Part shown: piece by piece, positions 1 to 6,076 of the stretch | How the letters are laid out: the number at the start of each line of letters is the position of its first letter | How positions within the stretch are numbered: position 1 is the stretch's first letter | From: CAZALT01 sp964485515 | GTDB lineage: Bacteria > Actinomycetota > Acidimicrobiia > Acidimicrobiales > Acidimicrobilacustridaceae | Reading direction: 5' to 3' | NCBI GenBank assembly: GCA_964485515.1 | Contig: CAZALT010000122.1 | Span: 1-10,560 of the forward strand | Length of the DNA stretch: 10,560 bases | Made by a program: the position numbers and the translations under genes | Notes under the pieces: generated by a model | Seen by the model: only the letters and a program-made list of their open reading frames with translations | What the model was told of the DNA's origin: nothing | Databases searched by the model: none

Positions 1-19
1 GAGCCACGTTACCGGCCCG

Positions 20-39
20 TCTTGACCGCAGAGTCAAGA
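20..39. repeat. Small perfect hairpin near the left edge
   Basis: Bases 20-26 and 33-39 are perfect reverse complements (7 bp, TCTTGAC / GTCAAGA) around a six-base loop. It lies in non-coding DNA about 160 bp beyond the proA stop. No T-rich tail follows on either strand, so a terminator role is not shown. A stem this short can arise by chance. Confidence 0.35.
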
Positions 40-56
40 GTTGGCGACCCACCCCG

Positions 57-189
57 CTTCTGGCGTGCAGATTCACCGCATCCCGCGCGACATCCACGCA
101 AATTTGCAGGGCTGGGGCCGACCCCGCCTGCTTCTGGCGTGCAGATTCACCGCATCTCGCGCGACATCCACGCAATTTGCAGGCCTGGG
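57..189. repeat. Tandem pair of ~60-bp hairpin-forming repeats
   Basis: Two nearly identical copies lie at 57-116 and 131-189, a 74-bp period with a 14-bp spacer. They differ by two substitutions and one missing A (the AAATTT of copy 1 is AATTT in copy 2). Each copy can fold: in copy 2, bases 134-147 and 174-187 pair at 11 of 14 positions plus one G-T wobble, around a 26-base loop. Copy 1 also has the perfect palindrome GCAAATTTGC. The pair fills most of the 196 bp after the proA stop and no convincing gene covers it. It looks like a REP-type or other interspersed palindromic element, and it could also help end proA transcription. I do not recognise a named family. Confidence 0.85.
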
Positions 190-196
190 TGGCGGG

Positions 197-1462
197 TCAG
201 CCGCGGGTCTGGCCGTCGCCGCGCACGATGTACTTCGCGGTGGTGAGCTCGCGCAGACCCATCGGGCCTCGGGCGTGGAGCTTCTGGGTGCTGATGCCGA
301 TCTCGGCGCCGAAGCCGAACTCCTCGCCGTCGACGAAGCGGGTGGACGCGTTGACCAGCACTGCCGCCGCGTCGACCTCGCGGGTGAAGCGGTCGGCGGC
401 GGCGACCGAGTTGGTGACGATCGCCTCGCTGTGCCCGCTCGTGTAGCGGGCGATGTGGTCGATGGCGTCGTCGATGGAGTCGACCGAGCGCACCGCCAGC
501 TTGAGGTCGAGGAATTCGGTGGCCCAGTCGTCGTCGGCGGCCGGACCGGCCGACGGCACGATCGCCCGCACGACGTCGTCACCCACGAGCTCGACGCCTT
601 CGAGCGCCGGCACGAGCCGGCCCAGGAGGTCCTCGGCGACCGAGCGGTGCACGAGGAGGCTCTCGGTGGCGTTGCACACCGACGGCCGCTGGGTCTTGCC
701 GTTGACCACGATGCGCACCGCCATGTCGAGGTCGGCGTCGGCGTCGACGTACACGTGGCAGTTGCCGTCGCCGTCGATGACGTACGGCACCGTGGCGTTG
801 TCGAGGATCGACCGGATGAGCGACGGGCCACCACGCGGGATGAGGCAGTCGATCGAGCCACGCTGCTGCATGAACTCGACGGCAGCCTCACGGCTGGTGT
901 CGTCGACCAGCACCACCGAATCGGCGGGCAGCCCCGTCTTGGCGATGGCTTCGCGCAGCACATCGGCGATGACGACGTTGGAGCTGATGGCCCCCGACGA
1001 GCCCCGGAGGAACGCGGCGTTGCCCGACTTGAGGCACAGCCCTGCCGCGTCGCTCGTGACGTTCGGTCGGTTCTCGTAGATGATGCCGATGACGCCGAGC
1101 GGTACGCGGACCCGCTCGATGCGCAGGCCGTTGGGACGCACCCAGCCGTCGAGGATCTCGCCGACCGGGTCGGCCAGCGCGGCGACCTGGCGCAGGCCGT
1201 CGGACATGGCCACGATGCGGGCATCGGACAGGCGGAGGCGGTCGATGACGGTGGGGCTCACACCATCGGACTCGGCTCGGGCGATGTCGGTGGCGTTCGC
1301 TTCGAGGATCTCGGCGGTGCGGGTGACCAGCAGATCGGCGGCGCCGAGCAGCGCGTCGTCTTTGGCCGAGGTCGAGGCGGTGGACAGGGACCGCGAGGCC
1401 GCCTTGGCCCGTCGTCCGAGCTCGGCGATCCCATCCGGCGTGGAGCGAGGCGTGGTCGTCAT
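197..1462 (-). CDS. proA: Glutamate-5-semialdehyde dehydrogenase (gamma-glutamyl phosphate reductase), ProA
   Basis: Encodes 421 aa, the usual length of ProA. The enzyme reduces gamma-glutamyl 5-phosphate to glutamate 5-semialdehyde with NADPH in the cytosol, the second step of proline synthesis. Family signatures visible are IIYENRPNVTSDAA (127-140), LKSGNAAFLRGSS (144-156), the catalytic-cysteine segment GKTQRPSVCNATESLLVH with Cys263, and the C-terminal FGFGAEIGISTQKLHARGPM (382-401). The ATG at 1462 is chosen because it begins just before the conserved N-terminal helices and lies 8 bases after a TACGAT -10-like element; no Shine-Dalgarno site is visible, so translation may be leaderless. 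Its usual partner proB is on the same strand but about 8.4 kb upstream, separated by six oppositely oriented genes. No frameshift or missing key residue is seen. Confidence 0.98.
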   Translation of the reverse strand: MTTTPRSTPDGIAELGRRAKAASRSLSTASTSAKDDALLGAADLLVTRTAEILEANATDIARAESDGVSPTVIDRLRLSDARIVAMSDGLRQVAALADPVGEILDGWVRPNGLRIERVRVPLGVIGIIYENRPNVTSDAAGLCLKSGNAAFLRGSSGAISSNVVIADVLREAIAKTGLPADSVVLVDDTSREAAVEFMQQRGSIDCLIPRGGPSLIRSILDNATVPYVIDGDGNCHVYVDADADLDMAVRIVVNGKTQRPSVCNATESLLVHRSVAEDLLGRLVPALEGVELVGDDVVRAIVPSAGPAADDDWATEFLDLKLAVRSVDSIDDAIDHIARYTSGHSEAIVTNSVAAADRFTREVDAAAVLVNASTRFVDGEEFGFGAEIGISTQKLHARGPMGLRELTTAKYIVRGDGQTRG

Positions 1463-1470
1463 GGCGGTAG

Positions 1471-1476
1471 ATCGTA
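1471..1476 (-). promoter_or_regulatory. Putative -10 element of proA, leaderless arrangement
   Basis: Read on the minus strand the hexamer is TACGAT, matching TANNNT. It is separated from the proA ATG by 8 bases (CTACCGCC). A start about 7 bases after the -10 would place the mRNA 5' end at or next to the ATG, which fits the lack of a Shine-Dalgarno site. No -35 box is evident. Confidence 0.5.
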
Positions 1477-1554
1477 CCGCCGCCTCAGCGGCCGTCCGTG
1501 GTGAAGCGATCAGCGGCGGCGGGAGGTGGCGGCAAAGGTGTCGGTGGTCGGCAG

Positions 1555-1560
1555 TAGTGT
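1555..1560 (+). promoter_or_regulatory. Putative -10 element of the AAA+/binding protein/VWA operon
   Basis: TAGTGT matches TANNNT and is followed by 7 bases and then the ATG at 1568. This predicts a leaderless mRNA beginning at or beside the ATG. It favours the ATG at 1568 over the upstream in-frame GTG at 1526, which would lie upstream of the promoter element. Confidence 0.5.
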
Positions 1561-1567
1561 CGCCGCG

Positions 1568-3076
1568 ATGTTGGTGGATGACCGGCTCCGCCCCGCGGTG
1601 GATGCGTTCGTGACCGAGCTCGGTCCGGTGCTGCGCGCCGCGGTGCGTCGCACGACCGGTGGCGACCCCTCGCGGGCCTCCGCCGACGTCACCCTCGAGG
1701 CCTACAACCTGTGCCGGGCGTTCATCGATGCCGACGGACACGGGACCGATGCCGAGATCTGGGCGCTGCTCGGCGCGTTCTCCGCCGAGATCGCCATCCC
1801 GTTGGCCGGGGCCAGCCCCGACGACGTGCGCAAGGCCGGGTTGGTGGCGGGGGCCCGCTCGTTCCTGTGGCAGCCGTCGGTCATGTTCGAGATCCTCCTC
1901 GGCCTCGATCTTCGGGACGGCACCGACCACGCGCGCCGCTACGTCGAGATGGCGGTGCTCCTCGGCCACTCGGTGGCGGCCATCGACCTGCCCACCAGCC
2001 GTTCCGAGCTGCTCGCCATCGAGGACTTCCGCGATCTGCTCGGCCAGGTCATCGAGGTGGCCGGGCAGCCCACCCCAGGCCCGGGGGCTTCGGGTGGCGC
2101 CGTGCCCGCATCCGACGCGCCTGTCTCCGATGACGCGGTGACCGATGACGCGGCCACCGCTGGCGCCGCCACCGAGATGGTCGACACCCTCGTCGAGGAG
2201 CTGCCGCCCCCCCGCCCGCTTCCCGAGCTCCTCACCGAGCTCGAAGGCCTGGTGGGCCTGGCCGGGGTCAAGGAAGAGGTCAAGCTGGTCAGCGCGCTCA
2301 TCCAGGTGCAGAACCTGCGCCGTGAGCGAGGCCTCGCCGTGCTCGACCAGAGCCGGCATCTCATCTTCACGGGCAACCCGGGCACCGGCAAGACCACGGT
2401 GGCGAGGCTGCTCGCCCAGATCTACCGCACACTCGGCGTCGTCGATCGCGGCCAGCTCGTCGAGACCGATCGCTCCGGTCTCGTGGCCGGCTACATCGGC
2501 CAGACCGCCACCAAGGTCACCGAGGTGTTCGATCAGGCCGACGAGGGCGTGCTGCTCATCGACGAGGCCTACGCCCTCGTGCGAGGCGGCGAGAGAGACT
2601 TCGGGCTGGAGGCCATCGACACCATCGTGAAGCTCGTCGAGGACCGCCGCGACCGGGTCGTGGTCATCGCGGCTGGCTACACCGACGAGATGCGGCACTT
2701 CGTCGAGGCCAACCCTGGCCTCACCTCCCGGTTCCCGAAGACGATCTTCTTCCCCGACTACTCGACCGACGAGCTCATCGAGATCTTCAAAGGCCAATGC
2801 GAGAAGGGTCATTACACGCCCGATGCCGATGCGCTCACCAAGGTGCGGTCGGTGATCGACGCCATCCCTCGCGAGAAGGGCTTCGGCAACGGGCGTGCCG
2901 TGCGCAACCTGTTCGAGGCGGCCGTGGCCCAGCAGGCCATACGGATCGTGGCCATCGAGGACCCCACCGATGTCGAGCTCGTCACGCTCACGCCCGCCGA
3001 CATCGCCGACCACCCCCAGGAGGGGGTGTCGACCCCCGACACCACCGACACCACCGATGAGGCTGGCCGCCGGTGA
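1568..3076 (+). CDS. CbbX/SpoVK-type AAA+ ATPase with TerB-like N-terminal region
   Basis: 502 aa, cytosolic (no signal peptide or membrane segment). Residues 1-167 are mostly helical and contain an acidic motif D54-A-D56-G57...E63 within a helix-loop-helix, resembling TerB-type metal-binding domains (similarity judged by eye). Residues 168-218 are an Ala/Pro/Asp linker. The AAA+ module (about 222-490) has Walker A GNPGTGKT (269-276, Lys275), pore-loop GYIG (308-311), Walker B VLLIDEA (328-334, Asp332, Glu333), sensor 1 AAGYTDE (368-374), arginine finger in NPGLTSRF (Arg388), and sensor 2 region GNGRAVRNLFE (440-450). It is thus likely an active hexameric remodelling ATPase. EccA of type VII secretion has a related C-terminal module, but no ESX genes are here. 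The stop overlaps the next gene's GTG by four bases, so it is probably cotranscribed with both downstream binding-protein genes. Its substrate is unknown. Confidence 0.93.
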   Translation: MLVDDRLRPAVDAFVTELGPVLRAAVRRTTGGDPSRASADVTLEAYNLCRAFIDADGHGTDAEIWALLGAFSAEIAIPLAGASPDDVRKAGLVAGARSFLWQPSVMFEILLGLDLRDGTDHARRYVEMAVLLGHSVAAIDLPTSRSELLAIEDFRDLLGQVIEVAGQPTPGPGASGGAVPASDAPVSDDAVTDDAATAGAATEMVDTLVEELPPPRPLPELLTELEGLVGLAGVKEEVKLVSALIQVQNLRRERGLAVLDQSRHLIFTGNPGTGKTTVARLLAQIYRTLGVVDRGQLVETDRSGLVAGYIGQTATKVTEVFDQADEGVLLIDEAYALVRGGERDFGLEAIDTIVKLVEDRRDRVVVIAAGYTDEMRHFVEANPGLTSRFPKTIFFPDYSTDELIEIFKGQCEKGHYTPDADALTKVRSVIDAIPREKGFGNGRAVRNLFEAAVAQQAIRIVAIEDPTDVELVTLTPADIADHPQEGVSTPDTTDTTDEAGRR

Positions 3077-4149
3077 AGCGCGTCTTCGCCTTGCTCGGCG
3101 CGATCGGCCTCATCGCCGCGGCCGTCCTCGTGCGCGGTGTGCTCGACGGAGACGACGGGGGCACCGACGGCGGTACCGGCGCCAACCGCGGTGCAGCACC
3201 GACCGCCGCGCTCACCGTGATCTGCATCTCCGAGCTGGCCACGGTGTGCGACCAGCTCGCCGTCGACAACGACAAGATCGCCATCCGGATCGAGGAGGCG
3301 CAGACCACGCTCGACGCGCTCATCGCCGGCGACTTCGATGCCACCACCGCAGGCTTCGACGCGTGGTTGACCGTGAACCCCTACCCCGCTCAGGTCGACG
3401 AGCAGCGCGACCGCGCCCTCCTCGAGCCGGTACTGGGCGAGCCGTCGTCAGTGCTCGCTCGTTCGCCGATGGCGTTGGTCGGTTGGAACGATCGCCTCGC
3501 CCCGCTCGCCGCGTCCTGCGGAGGCACGGTCAGCTGGCGTTGCATCGGCGACCACGCCGCCCAGCCGTGGTCAGCGATCGGCGGGCAGGAGCTGTGGGGC
3601 GTCGTGCGGCCTGGCCAGGCGAACCCGGCCCGCACCGCCACCGGCCTGTTGACCATCAGCCAGGCCACGGCCAGCTGGTTCGGGTCCGCCAACTTCGCGT
3701 CCAACGACTTCCGCGACCCCGCCTTCCAGGCCTGGTTCTCACGTCTCGAGCGCGGGGTGCCCGAGTACCCCGCACCGCCCCGGACGCCGCTCGACCTCAT
3801 GTTGTCGCAGGGACCGGCCACCTTCGACGTGGCCGGTTCGCCCGAGGCCATCGCCGCCTCGGCCGTCGCCCGCAGCCGATACAGCAGCGCGCTGACGCTG
3901 CTCTACCCTGACCCGATGGTCACCGCCGACGTCGTGCTCGTCCCGGTCCACGGGTCGAACGACGACGTGGCCAAGCTCGCGACCTCGGACGATCTCCGAG
4001 ACGCGCTCACAAAACACGGATGGCGCGTCGCGGGAGAGCCCCTTGCGAGCTCCGCGGATCCGAACCTCGTGCTTGCCGACACCGACGGCCTTCCTGCCCC
4101 CGGTGTCGTCGAAGCGCTTCGCAACAAGTGGCTGGAGGTCACCCGATGA
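3073..4149 (+). CDS. Membrane-anchored solute-binding-like protein, paralogous to the downstream binding domain
   Basis: 358 aa starting at GTG, in a four-base GTGA overlap with the ATPase gene. Residues 4-20 form one hydrophobic N-terminal segment (uncleaved anchor or Sec signal; no lipobox Cys), followed by a Gly/Asp linker to about residue 46 and an extracytoplasmic domain. That domain resembles a type II periplasmic-binding fold. The segment from Trp175 to Leu192 (WG....G..NP....G L) matches Trp201-Leu218 of the next gene's product, and a later LLYPDPMVTAD stretch matches IYPKEGTLFSD there. Cysteines at 51/59 and 149/157, each pair 8 residues apart, could form disulfides. There are no permease or ABC ATPase genes nearby, so sensing or binding is more likely than transport. 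The ligand is unknown. The gene is well supported; the functional assignment is moderate. Confidence 0.78.
   Translation: MKRVFALLGAIGLIAAAVLVRGVLDGDDGGTDGGTGANRGAAPTAALTVICISELATVCDQLAVDNDKIAIRIEEAQTTLDALIAGDFDATTAGFDAWLTVNPYPAQVDEQRDRALLEPVLGEPSSVLARSPMALVGWNDRLAPLAASCGGTVSWRCIGDHAAQPWSAIGGQELWGVVRPGQANPARTATGLLTISQATASWFGSANFASNDFRDPAFQAWFSRLERGVPEYPAPPRTPLDLMLSQGPATFDVAGSPEAIAASAVARSRYSSALTLLYPDPMVTADVVLVPVHGSNDDVAKLATSDDLRDALTKHGWRVAGEPLASSADPNLVLADTDGLPAPGVVEALRNKWLEVTR
4134..4138 (+). promoter_or_regulatory. Shine-Dalgarno site for the VWA lipoprotein gene
   Basis: GGAGG lies 7 bases before the ATG at 4146, inside the end of the upstream gene. It settles the start at 4146, in an ATGA overlap with the upstream stop. 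An in-frame ATG at 4020 would add 42 Arg-rich residues that do not fit a signal peptide. Confidence 0.8.
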
Positions 4150-6017
4150 GCACCCCTGGGGACAACACGGACGAGTCGTCGAGCCCCCAACGGCGCCGTC
4201 GGCCCACCCGGCGGGTGGCCGCCGTCGCCGTCGTCCTGGTGGGCCTGCTCGTCACCGCCGCGTGCAGCAGCGGCTCCAACCCGCGAGCGGCCGACGAGCT
4301 GGACGACCCCGGGGATTGCACCGTCGTCGACATGGCGATCTCTCCCGAGAAGATCGATCTGCTCACCAACCTGGCCCAGAGCTTCAACCGGTCCCGCACC
4401 GAGGTCGACGGCACCTGCATCTTCGTCAACCCCAAGAGCAAGGCGTCGGGCGCGGCGATGCAGGCTCTGGCCGCCGGTTGGGACACCGAGGCCGACGGAC
4501 CCCTCCCCGTGGTGTGGTCGCCCGCCGGCAGCGGCTGGGGGGCGGTCCTCGACCAGACACTCGCGGTCCAGGGCCAGCCGCCCCTCGCCGGCACGGGTGT
4601 GCCGTTCATGAACACCCCGCTCGTGATCGCCATGCCGAAACCGATGGCCGAGGCACTCGGATGGCCCGACACCCCGCTCGGCTGGTCCGACATCCTCGAG
4701 CTCGCCTCGAACGACCAGGGCTGGGCGCAGTTCGGCCATCCCGAGTGGGGCCCGTTCAAGCTGGGCAAGACCAACCCCAACTTCTCCACCAGCGGGCTCA
4801 ACGCCCTCACGGCGCAGAACTACGCGTTCGCGGGCAAGACCCGCGACCTCACCATCGAGGACCTCAACACCCCCGCCGTCGTCGAGCAGAACACCACCGT
4901 CGAGTCGGCGGTCGTGCACTACGGCGACACGACGCTGACGTTCCTCAACAACTGGTACCGGGCCGATCAGTCCGGCACCGGCCTGCAGTACGTGTCGGCA
5001 GTCGCCGTCGAGGAGAAGTCGGTCATCGACTACAACACGGGCAACCCCGATGGCGTGCTCGACGCGGGCGAGGAGCCACGCCCGCCGCGGGTGCCGCTGG
5101 TCGCCATCTACCCGAAGGAGGGCACGCTCTTCTCGGACAACCCGTTCTTCATCCTCGACGCCCCATGGGTGAACGAGACGCAGCGGGCAGGGGCCGAGGC
5201 GTTCCAGGACTTCGTGCAGCGCCCCGAGAACCAGGAGCGGGTCCTGCAGTACAACTTCCGGCCCGGCAACGCCGAGGTCGCGATCGGCTCGCCGATCATC
5301 CCGGAGAACGGGGTCGACCCGGACCAGCCCCAGACGCTGCTGCAGAACCCCGAACCTGCCGTGCTCGTCGGCATGCTCGACAAGTGGGCCGAGCAGCGCA
5401 AGGGGGCCCGCGTCCTGCTCGTCATGGACGTGAGCGGCTCGATGGGCGAAGCGGCGGGCGGCGGCGGTCGCGACACCAAGCTCGACCTCGCGGTCCGCGC
5501 GGCGAGCGAGTCCCTCGATGAGTTCAAGCTCGATGACGAGGTCGGCTTGCGGGTGTTCTCCACCGGCCTCGGACCGAACATGGCCGACTACTGGCTCGAC
5601 CTCGTGCCGATCGCACCCATGGCCCAGAACGCCGAGCCGCTCAACACGCAGATCCAGGCCCTCTCCCCGCGCAACGGCACACCGCTGTACGAGGTGACCG
5701 CATCGTCGTTCCAGAAGATGTACGACGAGTACGACCCCACCCGCATCAACGCGGTCGTGCTGCTCACCGACGGCGTCAACGACGACGGCGACGAGTCCGA
5801 CGACCGGGCCCAGTTCGACGCCATGATCGAGCTGCTGCGTGACAAGTCGCTCGGCGAGCTGGGTCGGCCCATCCGGGTGTTCACCATCGGCTACGGCAGC
5901 GATGCCGATCTGACCGTGCTGCGAGACATCGCCGAGGCCACCGACGCGGCGTCGTACAACGCGTCGGATCCCAAGAGCATCTCCAAGGTGTTCACCGCGG
6001 TCATCTCCAACTTCTGA
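4146..6017 (+). CDS. Lipoprotein with solute-binding domain fused to a C-terminal VWA domain
   Basis: 623 aa. Residues 1-40 are an Arg-rich n-region, a hydrophobic core and a lipobox-like TAAC with Cys40, so it is probably a lipoprotein on the outer face of the membrane. Residues about 56-400 resemble a type II solute-binding domain, including a WSPAGSGW segment and the TNPNFSTSG ligand-loop-like motif at 209-217; Cys58 and Cys91 may pair. Residues about 420-623 are a VWA domain with a complete MIDAS: Asp428-x-Ser430-x-Ser432, Thr512 and Asp542. VWA domains bind protein partners through a metal ion held at the MIDAS. An EF-hand-like acidic loop (about 298-309) sits inside the binding domain. 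The gene is third in the AAA+ operon, with an ATGA overlap and a strong Shine-Dalgarno site. This binding-plus-VWA architecture occurs in actinobacteria; its role is not established to my knowledge. Confidence 0.92.
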   Translation: MSTPGDNTDESSSPQRRRRPTRRVAAVAVVLVGLLVTAACSSGSNPRAADELDDPGDCTVVDMAISPEKIDLLTNLAQSFNRSRTEVDGTCIFVNPKSKASGAAMQALAAGWDTEADGPLPVVWSPAGSGWGAVLDQTLAVQGQPPLAGTGVPFMNTPLVIAMPKPMAEALGWPDTPLGWSDILELASNDQGWAQFGHPEWGPFKLGKTNPNFSTSGLNALTAQNYAFAGKTRDLTIEDLNTPAVVEQNTTVESAVVHYGDTTLTFLNNWYRADQSGTGLQYVSAVAVEEKSVIDYNTGNPDGVLDAGEEPRPPRVPLVAIYPKEGTLFSDNPFFILDAPWVNETQRAGAEAFQDFVQRPENQERVLQYNFRPGNAEVAIGSPIIPENGVDPDQPQTLLQNPEPAVLVGMLDKWAEQRKGARVLLVMDVSGSMGEAAGGGGRDTKLDLAVRAASESLDEFKLDDEVGLRVFSTGLGPNMADYWLDLVPIAPMAQNAEPLNTQIQALSPRNGTPLYEVTASSFQKMYDEYDPTRINAVVLLTDGVNDDGDESDDRAQFDAMIELLRDKSLGELGRPIRVFTIGYGSDADLTVLRDIAEATDAASYNASDPKSISKVFTAVISNF

Positions 6018-6031
6018 TCGGCTCGGCACCG

Positions 6032-6060
6032 ACCGGGTGGTGGGGACGACCCGACCCGGT
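6032..6060 (+). terminator. Hairpin after the VWA gene, possible weak terminator
   Basis: Bases 6032-6038 (ACCGGGT) and 6054-6060 (ACCCGGT) form a perfect 7-bp GC-rich stem with a 15-base loop, starting 14 bases after the VWA stop. There is no T-run after it, and the next promoter-like element begins 4 bases downstream. It may end the upstream transcript, act on the next promoter, or be fortuitous. Confidence 0.35.
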
Positions 6061-6064
6061 GTCG

Positions 6065-6070
6065 TAACGT
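6065..6070 (+). promoter_or_regulatory. Putative -10 element of the coiled-coil/murJ unit
   Basis: TAACGT matches TANNNT and is followed by 6 bases and the ATG at 6077, predicting a leaderless mRNA for the gene that overlaps murJ. It lies in the only gap (59 bp) between the AAA+ operon and this gene, so murJ could be expressed separately. No -35 box is evident. Confidence 0.5.
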
Positions 6071-6076
6071 CAGGGC

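Larger units (their letters stand above)
1463..1567. promoter_or_regulatory. Divergent promoter region between proA and the AAA+ operon
   Basis: This 105-bp gap separates two divergent starts. Each start has a TANNNT element immediately upstream: TACGAT for proA (minus strand, 1471-1476) and TAGTGT for the ATPase gene (1555-1560). No convincing TTGACA-like -35 box is seen at 16-18 bp from either element, and no clear operator palindrome is visible. Confidence 0.6.

Noticed and set aside
57..189. CRISPR array
   Set aside because: Only two copies, a 60-bp unit and a 14-bp spacer, with no cas genes. The geometry does not fit CRISPR.
41..1504. Long plus-strand open frame of 487 codons opposite proA
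   Set aside because: The product is a low-complexity His/Asp/Val/Arg-rich sequence typical of the antisense of a GC-rich gene, while the minus strand encodes clear ProA.
1526..1567. Upstream in-frame GTG start for the AAA+ gene
   Set aside because: It would place the start upstream of the TAGTGT element and add 14 residues with no domain content. The ATG at 1568 fits better, though the choice is not proven.
1463..1567. tRNA or small RNA gene in the divergent gap
   Set aside because: No cloverleaf, T-loop or terminator-like structure is visible; only promoter-like hexamers.
1568..3076. EccA of a type VII secretion system
   Set aside because: The C-terminal AAA+ module is related, but there are no EccB/C/D, WXG100 or PE/PPE-like genes, and the N-terminal region looks TerB-like rather than TPR.
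3073..6017. Solute uptake ABC transporter
   Set aside because: No permease or ABC-type ATPase is present. The ATPase is AAA+, and one binding domain is fused to VWA, which is not an uptake architecture.
3903..6029. Long minus-strand open frame opposite the VWA lipoprotein gene
   Set aside because: No recognisable domains and biased composition. The plus strand has a lipobox, a binding domain and a full MIDAS motif. It is an antisense shadow.
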